DNA of 64,000 nucleotides from Nereocystis luetkeana (taxonomy: Eukaryota > Sar > Phaeophyceae > Laminariales > Laminariaceae): the NCBI GenBank assembly GCA_031213475.1, contig JARUPZ010000014.1, forward strand, positions 1,178,001 to 1,242,000, read 5' to 3'. A model generated the notes under the pieces. It made no database searches. It was not told where the DNA came from and was given only the letters and a program-made list of their open reading frames with translations. Positions 45,401 to 57,400 of the stretch are shown piece after piece. Position 1 is the first letter of the stretch. Every line of letters starts with the position of its first letter. The position numbers and the translations under genes were made by a program.

Positions 45401-48400
45401 AAAACGCAATCCGAATAAAAACAAACACGTTCACAGTGAAAACAGGATTGGTACTCGTAGACAGACGCTGAAATCTGAAAAAAAAATGTATGTGACGCAT
45501 CAGTAGCCCCCCCCCCCCCCCCCCCCCCCCCTCACCACCTGCCTGGTCGGTGAACACCCGGCATGCTCCATCCCGGCATTGTAGGGATGCGAGTCATACG
45601 ACTACGGCCATGCATGAGATCGAATGCATATCTCCTGTCGAGTACACTCCCCCCTCACCCCCCCCCCCTCTTTTCCTCTCTCGCTCTCTACCTCCTTTGA
45701 ACTAGTTTAAAAGATCTCCATCTCACTTGTGCATTTTATTAAAGTAGGGGTCGGCCAGCTCGGTCTCCCTGTCATGCTCTTCGAGTTCGATGTCGTCGCG
45801 GTCGGAGTCAGCGCTGCCGTCCACCCCACCCCCACCCTCCCGGTCACGCCTTGAAATGTCATCGTCCACCTTCAGGGGGCACACGATTCCATCGTCATCA
45901 TCATCATCATCATCATCATCATCAGCAGCAGCAACAGCGAAAAAAAAGAGTATTCGCAGGGATCAGGAACCGAACCGAGAGCAATCCGTGGTTTTCGTAA
46001 GAGAAAATGAGGCGTGTTGGTTCCCATATTGCGGGGCTTGTTTGAAGAGTGGGCCTTTATCGGCAGACGTTCGTTTGCTTGGTCGCGTGAGTGATAACAC
46101 CAAGCGGATACAGCACCGGATGGTGCTGGCAGGCCGGTAGAAGACGCCAACAGACACTGCCGCTGCTATTAATAGTAGCTGGCCGGCATTTGCTGTGCCA
46201 GACGCACCGTCATCTTCCAGAGTAGAGATGACATTATATACCCCCCGAAAAAAACACACACACGCACACACACAAAACATGTTCCAGAAAATGTACCAGG
46301 TATTCCTGTATAGCCAAAACAAGCTCCATGCTTCACCCAAGACAACAGACTTTTGAAAATAAAGCTGATGTGCGCAAGCCCATGAACCATCTGACGGGCT
46401 ATTTCAGAAGGCAACCAAATAAAAATCGCAAAACAGGCACACGACAGGGGTTAAGTACAGTACATAGACATCCTGTCCCCGGCTTACAACCATTACAAGC
46501 ATGGCTCTTCGAAGGTCAGTTGACCCGTCAAAACGTCTTCAAAATACCAAGGGTCGGGTCGGGTCGGGTCGGGTCGGGTCAGGTCGGATCGGGTCAGGAG
46601 GCTTTCGAAACATCACGGGTCGGGCCAGGTTATCCTGACCCGACCCGACCCGACTCGCGAGGTTTGACCTGGCCCGCGAACAGCCCTGACAGCAATGAAC
46701 CCTTCTCATAGTATATATGCTACAGTGTCCGCGCTCTACTCGAGAGGACCGCCATTCGTCCTTAAACACAGGCCTCTGCGTATGCTCTGTTTTGAGTACT
46801 GCTACGGTATACTCGTATTACGGGGGACCACAGTAAATAGGACCTACGGTACACACAAAACTACCTGGTATATATTTACCTATTCTTACCAATAATGGTT
46901 GGTCCTATTAACTGTGGTCCCCTAGTACGAGTGGCAGTCCCAAACGCAATCGTTTAGAGTATGCAAACGTTAACTCTTCCTTCAGTCCTTCACCGCGAGA
47001 GTCCCCTTACCCATGAACATTTCGGCCCAAAAGAACCCCCCTCTGCCGCACTGCAGTGGCACTGTATTGGTATCGCATTATATTGACACCACACTGTATT
47101 ACTATCAGGCTTATTGGCACCGCACTACCGTAGTGGAACCGCACTGTAGGTTGACCGCACTCTGGTGGGACCGCACTGTAGGGTCCCCGCACTGTAGGTT
47201 GACCGCACTCTGGTGCGACCGCACTGTAGGGTCCCCGCACTGTAGTGGGACGCACCATAGAGGCATGGGTCAAAGCAGAAGCGGCAGCAGCAGCAACAGC
47301 AGTAACAGCAACATCAACAGCAAACCTCCATCCCTAAACCATCGGCTAACCACAGGAACCCGGCCCGAACAACGCACACGCAAGCAACTCATCCCACTCG
47401 CCTGGTCGTGTTCCAGCATCATGTCCTCCTCCGCTAGCATGAGCTCCCCGTTCCCGGAGTCCCTGAACATACGCATGTCGTCGGCTGAATCCTCTTCCTC
47501 TTCTTCCTCCTCCTCCTCCTCTTGATCCTCGTCCTCCTCTCTGTTCTCGTCCTCTCCATCCTCTCCGGTCATCGCCTGTAGCGCAAAATATCACAATTGA
47601 CGAAAGGATGAAAGCACAGAATGATGAAGGCACGGAATAACGAAAGGATGATGAGGATGCAATGGTGAACGGATGAAAGAGCGAAAGGAAACATGAACGG
47701 AAGGAGGAACGGATGAAAGGATGCAAGACGAGAAGACGATGTAAGACGACAAACCGAGGAGACGAAGGGAGAAGAATAGCAAAGCGTGAAACAACGAAAG
47801 GATGGAATAACGGAATGATAAACGGGTGAAAGCACGAAAGGAGGCATGGATGGAAGAAGGATAGGGCAAAAGGGCAACCTTGTGAAAGCGCGAAAGAACG
47901 GAAGGGTAAAATGACTCGAATGACGGAAGGGTGAAAGGCTAAATTGTTAATGTACTTGTACCAGATAGGGAGACACAAAACAATTCAACACGCCTGCCAA
48001 TTCCAATCGAACTCCGGCAAGCAGCAGTCGTTCGAACACGTGCTGTGCTTAATACTAAAATGCCACTCTGACGGGCAATGTAACGACCCTTTGGATATCA
48101 ATAAGAGCATCCATACGGCCCATATATGTCCATACTGAGGGTTACTAGAATAACAGGCCGGTCGGCGCAAATCATGGACGCACAGATAAACACGCCTCTT
48201 ACCCCTTCCTCGTCGAACTCCTCCTGCTCCATCTCCGACCTGGGAGACCTCACGCTGTCGGGTGTACGGCCTAAAGCATGGCAGCGCTTCTGGAGGCACA
48301 CCTATTTTACCACGTAGTAGGCAGACAAAAGCGTCGTAGAATCGAATCGAGGTTTCATTACTGACTCCGGACTGCCGGCAGATTTTTGGCGATGAGGTAG

Positions 48401-51400
48401 TGCGAGAGCAAAGACATCAACAATCTAGAAAACAGAAACTCTGCAGTACGTGAACAAACACAATCCAAGTTATTCGTACCTCCACAAAATAAATAAATAT
48501 AACTGAATATCAACCAACCCTACACACTAGTACGCACGGCATCACTTCATAGCCCTTTCAGCGCTGACTGGCTGCTCTGCTGTGCATGGTACTCCAGGTC
48601 AGTCCTGAGCGGCCTAAAGCGGCAAAAGGAGCTATGAAAACCCTTGTTTCGGGCCAGGCCTCAATCCATATCAAGTACACCTACAGCAGCGCGTGTCATA
48701 TAGCACAATAGTTTCGGTAATTCGAATAAAACGGCGACGAAAAAACACCGACCCCTTCTCCAGATCGCGCCGACTGAACTCTACCAGGTACACTTTTACA
48801 CTAATCCGGGGTGGGCTAATGTTGTAATCCAAACCCACGATGGACCCAAAGACCATGCATCCCCCTACTTTTACACGTCAATTTTGGTCCTGACTACCAT
48901 GCATTACTACAGTAGTATGTTCCCCCCGCAATAGCCTCCAACAGAGAACAAGCTGGACCCCGATGTTTCGGGCAAAAATCGAGCCAAAACGTGTTTTTTT
49001 TTTTGAGCTGTGAGTCGGCACGACTTCAGTCACCAACTACAGTAAGTTGTTAGCAGGACCGATGGTTAGTCGTTTCTCGGACGTTCCAGCTATCTGACTT
49101 ACTGGATTTCTATACTTGTCGGAAGGATTGTTGAATGCGGGATACATGCTTTATTATTGAGCGGGCCCCCCTCGGCCTGGGAGAGCTGATCTGGGTCGCG
49201 TCGCTCGCCTGACTCACGTCGGCAGGTCGGCTGTCCATCAGCTGTTTTCGCAAGCCGACTTGCCGGCTACGGTCAGCTAGTTGGCTGACGGCACCTACCG
49301 AATATTAAAAATTGTGTAGTCGTGAAATACTGCCGACTCACCACTCTAAAAAAATCGAAGTCCATTTCCAGCTCCCAATTGATGATGTGCGGTCGCGTAC
49401 TATTCCAGCAGCTTCTCACCACTACACTAATACTGGTGGTAAATCAAGCGAGGCGTAAACGACTGCCAGACACGTACAAAATCGTTTTGCAAGCAGGAGA
49501 TCACGAGAAGCGAATGATGAAAACAAAATGCGAAAAACACACCACCTAAGAAACTACCACGAAAACACACAACAACAACAACCACGACAAAAACAAAACT
49601 GTCACGGAAGCAAAACATCACAAAACAAGTACCGAAAAAATCACAACACAAAATCACGACAAAACAAACAAACAAACAAAAAAAGCACACACGCATGCAC
49701 GCACATACACAAAACTCGCCTGCCGGAATCTTCCGGGACCCCCATTCTTCGGCATGTCCTGGCAATACTTGCACTCGCCGCATTCCACGGAGTGACACCC
49801 GGCACAATCCCCGCACCTGAGGGAGTTCAAGATAACCACCACAAGGACAACCACCACGAGGACACGCATGTCAGGGCTTTTCGTGGGTCATGACCGACCC
49901 GCGGGTCGTGTCAGCAACATTTGCAATCTCACGGGTCGGGTCGGGTCGGGTCGGGTCGGGTCACTCTCATAGTACCGAACTCAACCCCACCTGACCCGCG
50001 AGAGGCTGGCGCGACCCGTAAACAGCCCACACAAGACCGCGACAGAGATACGTCATTGGGGCTGTGAGTGGGCTGGTTGATTATACGAGTCGCCGACTAT
50101 TAGTAGATACCAGTTGGGTATACCGGTCTGTCCGTAAATGTAAAGACCGCTTCAAGCTCAATGACAGGTATGAATACTCGAGCGGTTCTTACGTTTACGA
50201 TCAGAGCGGTACAAGAGCGGTACCAGGTTTTCCCCTTCGGAGGCATTCGGGCGTGGGGTAACTAAGTGACGCAAGGTGAAGACAAAATCCGATCACGTTT
50301 TGTGCACCTGAAAAAAAAACGAAAGCGCCCACCCCCCCAGCCGAATATTTTTAGAAGGCTACATGATATATACAGCCAACAACACGACAACAGGCATAAC
50401 GACCAACGAAGAGAGAAAATCGGTGCAGATTATACAGCGGTCTGCATCTGTAAATGTTCACAGCAGTCGGTGAGCGTGCATTAATCTGCGGACTTCTGCG
50501 TCGTTGCATCTGACTGCTGTAGGATTTAAGGCTACATGATATATACTGCCAACAACACGACAACAGGCATAACGACCAACGAAGAGAGAAAATCGGTGCA
50601 AAAAATTATAGCGGTCTACATCTGTAGATATTTCACAGCAGTCCGTTGCGTGCGTTAATTTGCGGAGTTCTGCGTCTTTGCATCTGACTGTGGGATTTGT
50701 TTTAGGCATGAAATACACCAGGTACTGCCGTATGACACTATCACCCGTGTGATAGGACACCACAGCCCCTGGGACGAATGCGCCGAGCCGAAAATCTCCA
50801 CAGAATGCCTTAAGGTCTCAACCGTTTTAGAACCGTAGTCCCGTTCTGGGTACAAACCAGTCAAATTCCAAGTGGCTTGTCCCCAAAACGGGACTGGAGT
50901 CCTAAGAGGGTTAAGGGGGGCATACACAACCAAAATAGCGGCGTGGGGAAGATCTCGTCGAGATATATTTCCATAGATAGACGCATCGCTCGACATTTGC
51001 ACCCTACCCGTTGTTGGGAAAATCAGCTTGGATTTTCGTCAGAGGGGGTGTGCTATCTTATCACCCTAGTGGGATAGTAAGTCAGATAGTCGGGTTGCTG
51101 CGCCACCCACTGACAACTACCAGGGTACTAAATAGCCGTCAGGTCCAGCCAGGGTATGCCTCATTCACAGCCGAGGTCTGCTTTATTCACAGCCAGAGCT
51201 GCCTTATTCGAGGCTTACTTCACCGAACTAAACTAATAAGTAGCCATCAAGTCCAGCCAAGGCACGCCTTATTCCAAGCCAAGGAATGCCTTACTCAAAT
51301 CCAAGGCATGCCTTATTCACAGCCAAACCATGCCTGGTTCACAGGCAAGGCATGCCTTATTCACAGCCGAGGCATGCCTTATTCACACCTTGAAAACCTC

Positions 51401-54400
51401 ACCCTTTCGCATCATCACCACCTACATCGCCATCTAGAACATCAAAATGCATACTGCAGTAGGTAACCCCCTGTGCTTGCTAGATATTATATTAATACTG
51501 TAGCCTGTTGTGCAAGAGTCATGTCATGCAAAGACTCACGGTGGCGACAACGCCAGCGGCAACAATAACTAACTACACCGGATACAGCAGCAGTACGCGG
51601 CGGCAGTTAATAAACTGCGAGTTAACAAAGGATAGGCTCGTTTGTAACTCCTTTTTAAAACTAAAACTAAATGGAGGCCACACCTTGTCTCAACCATTTA
51701 AGGACTACAGCCCCGTTTTGGGGACAAACTACTTGGAATTTTGAGTGGTTTGTCTCCAAAACGGGACCGCAGCCCTAAAAGGGTCAAGACAAAAATTTCA
51801 CCCTAGCCAACCCCCCCCGGTAGTTCCTAAGTGATTGCATCGTATTGTAGTAATTTCGCTCGCCAACCCCTCCCCCCCCACCCCCAACCCCCCCCTATCC
51901 CTATCCTACACGTGTTCTTGTTCACTCACTTGCGTGACCGCGGATGTTTCTTGAAGTGTGTACCGGGAGGTGGCGCGCTAGACCTCGCCCCCCCCCGCCC
52001 CCCCCCGCCCCTGCCCCGACCCCTACCCCTTCCTCCGCTTTGCAACCGCGCGCGGTAGACTGGAGACCCGCTGCCGCCGTCACCGCCGCTTCCATCGGCG
52101 CTAGCGCTACGAGGGCTGCGAGAGGAAGAAGAGGGGACGCTTGTCTTCCGCCCTCCACCCGTTGCGACATCCTCGTAAGGGTTGGGAGGCGTTTTTCCTT
52201 TCTTCCTGGGGGGTGGGGCACCGACACCCCCGCTATCGTTGCCACTACCGCCGCCGCCACCGCCACCGCTGCCACCACTGCGCTGCTGCTTGCTTGCTAT
52301 CTGCAAGAGCACTGCTTTCACACGCCTGGGCATCACAGGATGATGGAAGAGAAATTCGGGGGGGGGGGGGGCAGCGATAGTGGGTAATCCCCATGGTAAG
52401 CGATGCATTGACATGTACCACTTGTGCAAACATACCAGGAGCGTTTGGGTATTAGCATGACTCCAAAAACGCTCCTTACAATGCTAGGCAGCGTTGCACA
52501 TAACACGGGCATGAAATGACACCGACATTGATGTTGACATTCACATGACAAGATTCACATGAACGCCAACATCACCGGGAACACCTACATGGACACAATG
52601 GGCACTGTGGACACTACCGTCACCAGCAATACGACAATATATGAGCCAAGCACACGAACATACCATACTCGTGACGACCCCCATCGCCAGCAATATTCGC
52701 ATCGCCACAGCAATCACCACCACGACCACTACGACCAGTAACACCAGTAACACCACCGCCAACGTCAACCCTTTACACCGTCAAACCCAAGACCAAACTT
52801 CACCACCATATTCGACTCCAACTGCACCACGAAATTCAGCGTAAAAAAGTGCAGCTCCTACAGTACAGTAGTTCGGTATACACATCCTCGCCTGTCGTAC
52901 TCCACCCAGACACACTTGCGCGCCTCGCAAGGCTGCTTGTACGACCCCTTCCCGCCGTGTTTGGGCATGTCCTGGCAGTAGCGACACTCGCCGCAATCGG
53001 GTAGCAGACAGGGGGCGCATTGGTTGCAGCGCCGTGCCTTTCGCGCGAGGGGACAGGGGGGCGGGGCAGGCCATCAGTACCGGCCGTCAGAGAAGGAGAT
53101 AGAGGAAGGGGGAGAGAGACAGAGGGAAGGAGAGACGGGGAGAAACATTCGCGACCTGCTCACCTATGGCCCCGAAAACCCCAAAAGTCTTACACGCGTG
53201 CACACACTATACGCTCGAGCAAACCCACGAACATACAACTACACCTCTGTCACACAAACGGAAAAAACGCTCATAACCGGGAAAAACGCATCAAAACAAA
53301 ATTAAACTATCAACATACTAAACCGAACAACAAAACAAAACCAACCGGTTAATCGGGCACCTTCTTGCCGTACAGCGTGATGATGTACCCCGGGTGTTTC
53401 CCCTTCGGTCTGCGCACGCCGTGCGCCGCTAGCATCGCGTGGTCGTTCTTCTTCCTGTGCTGCAGCGGCTGAGCGCTGGTCGTGCTATTCGTCGGCGGAG
53501 CTGCCGCCGCCGCCACATCACCCGCACCGCCACCCCCACCCCGACTTCTACCCCCAGCCCCGCGCCCCCCGCCCCCGGCACTAGGCCCGCCGCCAACTCG
53601 CCCCCCTCGGGATGCCGAACCTGCGACGGATCGAGAAGTTCCGCCACTACCCCCACCCTCGCCTCCACCGCCGCCGCCTCCACTTCCAGCTCCATCACTT
53701 CCACCGCCGCCAACCCCACCACCGCTGCCACCACCACCCCCACCCCCGCCACCCCCACCTCCACCATCGCTACCACTACCACCGCCACCACTACCACCGC
53801 CACCACCACCACCACCACCACCACCATCACCGCCACCACCACCATCACCGCCATCGTCACCACCACCACCACTACCCCCATCCCCAGCACCGCTACCGTC
53901 GCGGTTGGCAGAAGGGGGGAGTCCGAGGCCCAGCCCGGTGTAGATACGCTCGCGAGTCTTGGCGCTGCGCGGAGGGTAGAGCTTAAAAGCGATGCGGATG
54001 GTCTCCGGTCCCGAGTCGGCGATCCTGCGGAAGCGGCCGTAGTCTTGCGCATCACCCTCCGCGTCTGAGCCCCACTCGTCTCCGGACGCAACGTCTGTCG
54101 GAACTATGCGCATCATCTGAAAGGGGGGGGGGGGGGGGGGGGGGAGGAGGGAGGGAGGGAGGGAGGGAGAGCGAGAAGTCCTAAAGGGTTGAGAAACATG
54201 GTGGTGGGTGTGATGGGCGGTGAAGACGTACAAAAACACGAGGGGGACTCGCGCGATCTCGAAGGCGTAACACTCTTCCCCCTTCCTCGCTCTCTCCCCC
54301 TTCCCCTCCGCCTCGCCAACGAAGGGAAACCCCAACCCTCCGCTGCATCGAAAAGACAAGTCTCCGCCCGCTGTACATCAATCACGCTGCGTGACGCTGA

Positions 54401-57400
54401 CCGACACCGAATGAGGAGCCTAAGACTGGAGGCCGAGTTGCCACGACCGACCGCGGAGAGATAACCCTGAAAAGACCCACTCTTCCCCCTATATTATATA
54501 CCTGGTATATGCATATATATATATATATATATAGGTTGGGCTGGCGTCGGTTGGCGACGACGCTGTAAAGTACGCTTCTCATCACGTGAGCTACTGTAGA
54601 TAACCAGGGTACCGTTATAAGTTGTTGCTTTTTTGGCGGTCGCCACGGCTGGCGGTCGAGTTAGATCATTGTTGTGCGGAGACGACCTTAACTCCCCACA
54701 ACGGGGATGATCATATCACGTAGTGTGTATATGGTAAGGCACCAACATGGAAAGTTACATCATAAACCCATTGCTGTCTCTGGAAGTGGACACACCAAAA
54801 GACAAATCAATCCATGGACGCTATCATCCATATGCAAGAAAATCTGCCTTAAAAGCGGTTCTTAGTAGAATGCAGCTCACCCTTTATGCGACTCGCCCAA
54901 CACCTCAAGGCGCTTCGCGCTTGGTGCAAGCAATGTCTGCCGGGTCGGTTAAAACCCGACGTGCTCCGTCCCGGTATTGTAGGTATGCGAGGGTCTATGG
55001 TCATACGACTACGGTCATGCATAACATTGCGTACACCCCACCCCCCCAACCCTTGGCGTCGATTGGCAACGACGCCGTTGAACACGCCAACCACTGCGTG
55101 AGCTAGACAACCAGGTATCGTTTGTATTTTATTTTTTGGTGGTTGTCATGGCTGGCGGTCGAGTGAGATCATCCGTGCGGGGCGGAGCACATTAAATCCG
55201 CAAAAGGGGAATTCACTTATCACGTAGTGTGCACATGGCGAGGCACCCACGAGGGTGTTACATTGTATACCCATTCCTGTCTATGGAAGTGGCCACACCA
55301 GAAAATACATCCGCTAATTCGACGCTGTCATCCGCATGCAAGAAAGTCCGCCTCACACGTGGTTCAGGATGCAGCTCAACCTTCATGCGAATCACCGAAC
55401 ACCTCATGGCGCTTCGCGCTTGGTGCAAGCAATTTCTGCCCGGTGAAAACTCGACGCATTCCGTCCCGACATCGTAGGGACGTTAGGGTCTATGATCATA
55501 CGACTACGGCCATGCATGACATGAGTACCCCGCCGGCCCCACCCCATCTCAATTATTGCCCAACCCCCTCACTTACCCTAGCTGCCCGGTGCCTCCCGCA
55601 GAGCCGGGGAAGGATAAAACCGTGGGTGGCCATCTGCTGGCACCCATCTTTGTCACACTTACGTCTGTGCCAGGCGCAAAAAAGAAGAGAAAAAAAAAAA
55701 CGCGCAAAAAAAATAACAGGTATGAGCGGGTGAGGGGGGGGGAGAAATATAGAAATATGAGCCAGCCCCCCGTTATACATGAGGTATACATCGCAGCAGC
55801 AGCAGCAGCAGCAGCAGCAGCGGCAGCCGCAGCGCCACACCGGCGGTAGTAGCAGCGCGAGGCGGGGCCGACTCGGGGAAGCCGCCCTCCTAAGGTCCCG
55901 AAGCGCACTCCTCCGTCACAAACAAAGGAATAGACACACCAAGGGCGTCCTGTTGAACTACAGAACGGCAGCAGCTAGCTTCCTCCCAGCGCTCGTGTCG
56001 AAAAAAAATACGAAACTGTTGGAATTTCAATATTCCACAATGTTTCCGCCCCTCACCTGCGCTCCGAAGGGTCTTCCTCCAGCATGTGGCTCAGAGCATT
56101 CCTGGTATCCACCTCTTGCGAAGTCTTGACATCAGCGACCTCACTCTCCTCCTTCCCATCGACAACAGGGGACGCAGACACCGACATCCCTGGGTCCGCA
56201 GCACCCGCCGCCACCGCAGTGGGAACTCCATCACCACCGCCACCGCCACCGCTACCACCACCGGCCTTCCAAGAGTCTTGCCAGGCGGTAGGGGGGGCGG
56301 GTCTTGCCAGGCGGCCGTCTCCGGTCTTGCTGAAGCTGTCTTGCGGGTAAGGTGGGGACTGGTTGTTTCGTGCCTGTGTGTCGGCGCTCCTGGTAAGGAG
56401 GCACGTGGCGGCGGCGGTGGAGGCACGGTCATCAGGGATGCATGTTAAGCGTTGCAGCTGTGCTCGCGTTTGCAAAAAATCCACGAACCGTTCGCAAAAT
56501 TCTCGACATTCGCGGACTAAAATAAATAAAATCCTCATGGGAAATGCCACCTTGTACACTAGAAACCCCTGGCTTTCCCTGACAGGGGTGATAGTGCTCC
56601 ATCTCCAGTATTTCATTACTTGCGTCCGGGCCGTTCGCGGGCGCCGTTCGCACTATTTTTAGCTGTAACATGCATCTCTTACAGAAAACGATTAAGGGTG
56701 ACGACGATGTACGGTAGGGGTAACGACCGCGTTGACAGTAAGGCTAGTCACCGCGACGACTATGACAACGACTCCCATAATCAATGACAACAACACCGAC
56801 CAAAACAACTGCAACAACGACAATGGCAACGACCACTCCAAACCGTGCACAACACTGCCTCCCCCCCCTTCAAAACCTGACGTGATCCGTTCCGGAAATG
56901 TAGGGATGGGAGGGTCTACGGTCATACGACTACGGCCCATGCATGACATGAGTCCCCCACTCTCCCCCCTCCCTCACCTCAGCCCGGCGCTTCCATCCCC
57001 ACCAGGTCTCCCCCTGCCGCCTCCATCCCCTCCTCCAGTACCGTACCCGCTTCCACCACCCGCAACAAGCCGCCCGTTGTGCTGTACCCCTCCTCCTCCC
57101 GCCCCAGGGCCCACAGCGGCACCGTACGCCATCCCCGGCGCGCCATACACAGGGGGAAAGGGAGAGGGGCCGCCCACATGGTGGGGAGGGTAGCCCGCCG
57201 GCGAGGTGGGGAAGCTTCCGAAGAAAGCAGGAGGGGCGGGGAAGCCATAGCCGGCGGCGGCCCCCATCGAGGGGTAAGGGCCGTAAGGGGAAAAGGTGCC
57301 TGGGTAGGCGTGCGGCGGGGGGGGGGAGGCGGAGGCGGCACCCCCGTCTTGCCACTGCCCGTAGAATCCGTGTCCGTATCTGGAATGGATGTGAGGCGGT

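Noticed and set aside
51140-51390. 22-bp repeat as a CRISPR array
   Set aside because: Units are directly adjacent with no unique spacers, in a eukaryotic intron.
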